From Streptomyces sp. A1277 (GTDB taxonomy: Bacteria; Actinomycetota; Actinomycetes; Streptomycetales; Streptomycetaceae): 64,000 bases of DNA. Shown here piece after piece: positions 60,850-64,000 of this stretch. The stretch lies in the NCBI RefSeq assembly GCF_004795015.1, contig NZ_SSBI01000008.1, positions 101,245 through 165,244 of the forward strand. The letters run 5' to 3'. The notes beneath the pieces are model-generated. The model had not been told where the DNA came from and ran no database searches. It saw only the letters and a program-made list of their open reading frames with translations. The stretch's first letter is position 1. Each line of letters opens with the position of its first letter. The translations under genes were made by a program, and so were the position numbers.

Positions 60850-61446
60850 ATGACCGCAGCCGAGCACCCCGTCGTGCCGCGCCAGTCCACGCCGCCGGAA
60901 GAGGGTGACGGGCGGCCGCCCGAGACCCGCCGCCATCTGATCCGGCGGCGCCTGATCACGGCGACCATCATCGTGCTGCTCATCGGCGTCCCCGCCGGGT
61001 ACCTGCTGATCTCGGCCGGCCAGAGCCGCCGCTCCGGCCAGGACAAGGCCGCCGAGGCCGCCGCGCAGGGCCTGCGGGCGGGCTGGCCGTCCCGGATGCT
61101 GCGCCGCATCTTCGAGGTGCCGATCCCCGGCTACGCCACGGAGGTCCAGTACTACGAGACCAACAACTGGAAGGCCAGCCGGATGTACGCGCAGTTCCGC
61201 ACGACGTCGGCCGGCCTGGACCGGTTCCTGACAGACGTGGGCACCGGCCGCGCCGCCCTGGAGGCCGGGAAGGTCACCATCGGCGCACGCGACACGAAGA
61301 TCGCCGGCTGGTACTTCGGTGACGGCGTCTCCTGGGCGGGCACCACCCACACCAACGAGGACCCGCGCCCCACCCAGGACATCACCGTCGACATGACCGA
61401 CCCGATGTCACCCGTCGTCTACGTCGTCTCCGCCGCGACCCCCTGA
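60850..61446 (+). CDS. Hypothetical single-span membrane protein
   Basis: A 198-residue protein. A basic cytoplasmic start (PPETRRHLIRRRL) precedes one span (ITATIIVLLIGVPAGYLLISA), then an extracytoplasmic domain (EVPIPGYATEVQYYETNNWKASRMYAQF ... ITVDMTDPMSPVVYVVSA). I do not recognise the family. It lies 14 bases after the ROK kinase and likely shares its transcript. Its last 39 bases overlap, head-on, the end of the convergent fusion gene. Confidence 0.6.
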   Translation: MTAAEHPVVPRQSTPPEEGDGRPPETRRHLIRRRLITATIIVLLIGVPAGYLLISAGQSRRSGQDKAAEAAAQGLRAGWPSRMLRRIFEVPIPGYATEVQYYETNNWKASRMYAQFRTTSAGLDRFLTDVGTGRAALEAGKVTIGARDTKIAGWYFGDGVSWAGTTHTNEDPRPTQDITVDMTDPMSPVVYVVSAATP

Positions 61447-63048
61447 CGCCGCTCCCGGCGCCAGCGCCTGCACCTCGGCGTAGGACAGCGCCCCGCGATC
61501 CACCGCCCGCCCGGCACGGATCGCGGCGGCGGTGGCGGCGGCCCCGGCCAGCGCCTCCCGGTAGAGCAGCGAGCCGAGACTGACCCGGCGCACGCCCAGG
61601 GCGCCCAGCTCGGCGAGGCCGGGCCCCGCCGGGGAGAACAGCACGTTCAGCGGGGTGACGAGGGCGGCGGTGAGGGCGGCGATCCCCGCCCGGTCCGAGA
61701 GCCCCGGCACGAACACCCCGTCCGCGCCGGCCTGCTCGTAGACCGCCAGACGGTCCGCGGTCCGCTCCCGCTCGCGCCCGAGCCAGTAGGTGTCCGTGCG
61801 GGCGTTGACGAACAGTCCGGGCGCGGCCGCCTTGACGGCGGCGATCTTCGCGGCGTGCAGCTCGACGGGGGCCAGAGTGCCGTCCGGCCGGCCGTCCTCC
61901 AGATTGATCCCCGCCGCCCCCGCCTCGTACAGCCGGCGGGCCAGCACGGCGACCTCGGCCGGGTCGTCGCTGAAGCCCCCTTCGGCGTCCACGCTGAACA
62001 GGAACGACCCCCGCCCGAGCCGGCGGGCCAGGTCCACGGTCGCCTCCTTCGTGGCCGCCGCCCCGTCCGGCAGCCCGAGGCCCGCGGCCACGCCGAGACT
62101 CGTGGTGCCGACCGCCTCGAACCCCTCCGCGACCAGGGCGGCGGCGGAGGCGTGGTCCCAGGCGTTGGGCAGCAGCAGCGCGCCGCCCCGGTGGTGGAGC
62201 CGGGCGAACGGGGTCAGCGGGCGCCCGAGCAGTCCATCGGCCAGGGCCAGGGCGTGCGCCCTGCCGGGGCAGACCCGGGGCGGTGCGCCGAAGGTGAGCG
62301 GCACGGGGCGGCCGTGCTGGGCGGCCACCAGGTCCAGCAGCACCACATCGCCCTCGGCGATCTCCCGCCCGGCGACCCGGGTGGCGCGCGCGGCGACGCG
62401 CCGCATGGTGCGCACCGGCGGGTCCTCCCGCAGCACCCGGGCCGTCGGTACGCCCGGCCCGGCCGCCGTGACGGCCTCGACCAGCGTGGCCGTCGCGGCA
62501 CACGCCTGGACCAGCAGCCCGATGCGGTTGGCGACGGCCTCCGGACCGGCTTCGTCCGTCGTGCCCGGCGTCAGCAGCGCCACGAGCCGGGCCACGGCCT
62601 GATCGGCGGGCGCGGCGGCGGTCCGGCCGGCGGAGGGGGCGTCCCCGGAGCCGGCGCAGCCTGCGCCGTGCGCCGCTCCCGCGTCCCCGAAGTAGGCATC
62701 CGCCACCACGGCCACGTCCTGGGCGATCCGTTCGGGCTCCGGCATGTCCAGGGCGGCGGCGAGGCCGCACACCACGCGCGTGCGCAGGCCGCTTCCCCGG
62801 CCGGCCGTCGTCGCCGCCCGGTGCAGTTCGGCGGGGTCCAGGCGGGCGAGTTCGGCTTCCACCAGGGCGCGGCGCCGCCGGTGCGGCTCGCCGGAGGCGA
62901 ACCTGGCCACGGTGGCCCGCAGCCAGGCGACGCTCGCGCCGGGCGGCCCGTCGCAGGGGTCCGGTGGCCCCGGGACGAGCGCGGGGTCGGCGAGCGCCGC
63001 CCGTACCTCGGCGTACCGGCTGAACTCGTGTGACGTCGCGTGACTCAT
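61408..63048 (-). CDS. Fusion of a shortened P450-like domain with an isocitrate lyase/PEP-mutase-family domain
   Basis: A 546-residue two-part protein. Residues ~1-275 resemble a compressed cytochrome P450: SRYAEVRAALADPALVPG at the start, NRIGLLVQACAATATLVEAV like the I helix, REDPPVRTMRRVAARATRVAG, and haem loop FGAPPRVCPGR with Cys260. A P450 is normally ~400 residues, so regions are missing. Residues ~280-540 are an ICL/PEP-mutase-like barrel: LLLPNAWDHASA, FSVDAEGGFSDDP, INLEDGRPDG and FVNARTDTYW. The product is unknown. The ArsR gene is divergent and may regulate it. Confidence 0.78.
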   Translation of the reverse strand: MSHATSHEFSRYAEVRAALADPALVPGPPDPCDGPPGASVAWLRATVARFASGEPHRRRRALVEAELARLDPAELHRAATTAGRGSGLRTRVVCGLAAALDMPEPERIAQDVAVVADAYFGDAGAAHGAGCAGSGDAPSAGRTAAAPADQAVARLVALLTPGTTDEAGPEAVANRIGLLVQACAATATLVEAVTAAGPGVPTARVLREDPPVRTMRRVAARATRVAGREIAEGDVVLLDLVAAQHGRPVPLTFGAPPRVCPGRAHALALADGLLGRPLTPFARLHHRGGALLLPNAWDHASAAALVAEGFEAVGTTSLGVAAGLGLPDGAAATKEATVDLARRLGRGSFLFSVDAEGGFSDDPAEVAVLARRLYEAGAAGINLEDGRPDGTLAPVELHAAKIAAVKAAAPGLFVNARTDTYWLGRERERTADRLAVYEQAGADGVFVPGLSDRAGIAALTAALVTPLNVLFSPAGPGLAELGALGVRRVSLGSLLYREALAGAAATAAAIRAGRAVDRGALSYAEVQALAPGAASGGRGGDDVDDG

Positions 63049-63073
63049 GGCTCCGACGCTAGGGCCGGAACAC

Positions 63074-63089
63074 TTCGGCGGCCGCCGAA
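63074..63089. promoter_or_regulatory. Perfect 16-bp palindrome between the fusion gene and the ArsR gene
   Basis: TTCGGCGGCCGCCGAA is a perfect palindrome in the 65-base divergent gap, placed where an ArsR-type dimer could repress both genes. Confidence 0.5.
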
Positions 63090-63113
63090 CCGTGCCTGCG
63101 GCACCATGAGGGC

Positions 63114-63812
63114 ATGTCCCCTCTCGCCGAGACGGCCGCTCTCTTCGCCGACCGCACCCGGGCCGCCTTCTGCCGGGCGCTGCTCGACGGACGCGCCTGG
63201 ACGGCCGGTGAGCTGGCCCGGCACGCGGGCGTCAGCGCGTCCACCGCCAGCGAGCAGCTCTCCCGCCTCGTCGCCGGCGGCCTGCTGGCCGAGGAGCGCC
63301 AGGGCCGCCACCGCTATGTCCGGCTGGCCGGCCCGGAGGCCGCCGCCCTGACCGAGGCCCTGGCCGCGTACGACCCCGGCACGCCTTACCCCGGCAACCT
63401 GCGCGCCTCCGTGCGCCAGGACGCCGAGGCCCGGGCGCGGACCTGCTACGACCATCTGGCGGGCCGGCTCGGCGTGGCCCTGGCGGACGCGATGACGGCG
63501 CGCGGCCTGGTCGACACGGACTCCGGGATCGCTGTGACCCCGGCGGGCCGGGCCTGGCTGGCCGACGCCCTGGACTACCGGCAGCCCGCGGGCACCCGGC
63601 GGCCCCTCGTACGCACCTGCCTGGACTGGACCGAGCGCCGGCCCCACCTCGCCGGGGCCCTCGGCGCGGCGCTGTGCGCGACGGCCCTGGAGCGGGGATG
63701 GGTGCGGCGGGTCGGCTCGGGGCGTGCGGTGAAGGTGACGGCGCGGGGGAGTGAGGCGTTCGGGGAGCTGCTGGGGGTATCCACCTGCTGTTCCTCAGAG
63801 TTGAGGGAGTGA
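63114..63812 (+). CDS. ArsR/SmtB-like winged-helix regulator
   Basis: A 232-residue regulator. FADRTRAAFCRALLDGRAWTAGELARHAGVSASTASEQLSRLVAGGLLAEERQGRHRYVRLA is an ArsR-type winged helix (residues ~10-70). A C-terminal ligand-domain-like region follows (CYDHLAGRLGVALADAM...). It lacks the classical ELCVCD metal site. The last residues (STCCSSELRE) look foreign to the domain and come from DNA just before the IS607-type gene, so the natural C terminus may have been altered by insertion. Confidence 0.85.
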   Translation: MSPLAETAALFADRTRAAFCRALLDGRAWTAGELARHAGVSASTASEQLSRLVAGGLLAEERQGRHRYVRLAGPEAAALTEALAAYDPGTPYPGNLRASVRQDAEARARTCYDHLAGRLGVALADAMTARGLVDTDSGIAVTPAGRAWLADALDYRQPAGTRRPLVRTCLDWTERRPHLAGALGAALCATALERGWVRRVGSGRAVKVTARGSEAFGELLGVSTCCSSELRE

Positions 63813-63824
63813 GCGTAACCACGT

Positions 63825-64000
63825 ATGAGTGAGTGTCGTTCTCAGGGTGTGAATCTGACGGAGTGGGCGAGGGCGCAGGGTGTGCATCCGCAGACCGCGT
63901 ATCGGTGGTTCCGTGAGGGAACGTTGCCGGTGCCGGCTCAGCGGGTCGGACCGCGAACAATCCTGGTGAACGTGGACGCGAACACCGCGTCTGGGGCCAT
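63825..64000 (+). mobile_element. Start of an IS607-family element: serine recombinase (TnpA-like) N terminus
   Basis: The frame from ATG 63825 (or GTG 63849) runs off the window. NLTEWARAQGVHPQTAYRWF and LPVPAQRVGPRTILV form the MerR-like helix-turn-helix that begins IS607-type serine recombinases. Such elements carry tnpA and often tnpB (an RNA-guided nuclease), lack inverted repeats and make no target duplication. The left end should lie between about 63780 and 63825; the right end is outside the window. Confidence 0.8.

Overview
The window is about 64 kb of very GC-rich DNA. It has dense genes, GTG and TTG starts, 4-base ATGA/GTGA/TTGA overlaps, secreted polysaccharide hydrolases and lipoprotein-dependent sugar importers. 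All of this points to a Streptomyces chromosome. No rRNA, tRNA, CRISPR array or replication origin was recognised. Gene names rest on reading protein motifs by eye; no database search was possible.

Layout. (1) 1-912: 3' end of glyoxylate carboligase. (2) 1108-9236: an accessory-looking block. A leftward operon carries an XRE/TPR regulator, a GNAT acetyltransferase and a RibD split into separate reductase and deaminase genes. A divergent rightward set carries a HATPase, an unknown protein, an APH-fold kinase, a lactate/malate-dehydrogenase-like protein and an HPr-kinase-like ATPase. (3) 9484-12964: catalase, tartronate semialdehyde reductase and hydroxypyruvate isomerase. (4) 13161-20520: CBM3-GH16 glycanase, GH20 hexosaminidase, sugar ABC importer without its own ATPase, and a divergent GntR/UTRA regulator. 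(5) 20656-22533: lactonase-type propeller, thiamine-binding-like protein, small HTH protein. (6) 22710-29268: ureide/purine block with OHCU decarboxylase, HIU hydrolase, uricase, two NCS2 permeases and 8-oxoguanine deaminase. (7) 29327-36579: two GH46 chitosanases, a hydrolase lacking its nucleophile, an amidohydrolase, an FnIII lipoprotein and a GH18 chitinase behind a DasR-type promoter. (8) 36725-39252: a five-repeat peptide gene followed by a JmjC-like oxygenase and a sucrase/ferredoxin-like protein. (9) 39325-49648: malate synthase, MobA-like protein, two-component system with ABC exporter, IclR regulator (AllR-like), allantoinase and allantoicase. (10) 49671-56402: assorted oxidoreductases and regulators, a decayed LuxR fragment and a P450. 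(11) 56659-61446: sugar ABC importer with ROK kinase. (12) 61408-64000: a P450/PEP-mutase fusion, an ArsR regulator and the start of an IS607-type element.

How it works together. Blocks 1, 3, 6 and 9 form one pathway: urate to allantoin to allantoate to ureidoglycolate and glyoxylate. Glyoxylate then enters the glycerate route (gcl, glxR, hyi) or malate (aceB). Catalase would remove the peroxide made by uricase. Shared 17-bp palindromes sit at the promoters of katA, uraD, aceB and allB and support one regulon, probably AllR-controlled.

The most unusual find is block 8. All five 23-residue repeats are identical in protein, yet the outer copies differ at many synonymous sites. The gene is translationally coupled to a predicted 2-oxoglutarate/Fe(II) protein hydroxylase and followed by a predicted [2Fe-2S] protein. 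It looks like an undescribed modified-repeat-peptide (RiPP-like) system. The block 2 operon and the P450/PEP-mutase fusion are secondary curiosities.
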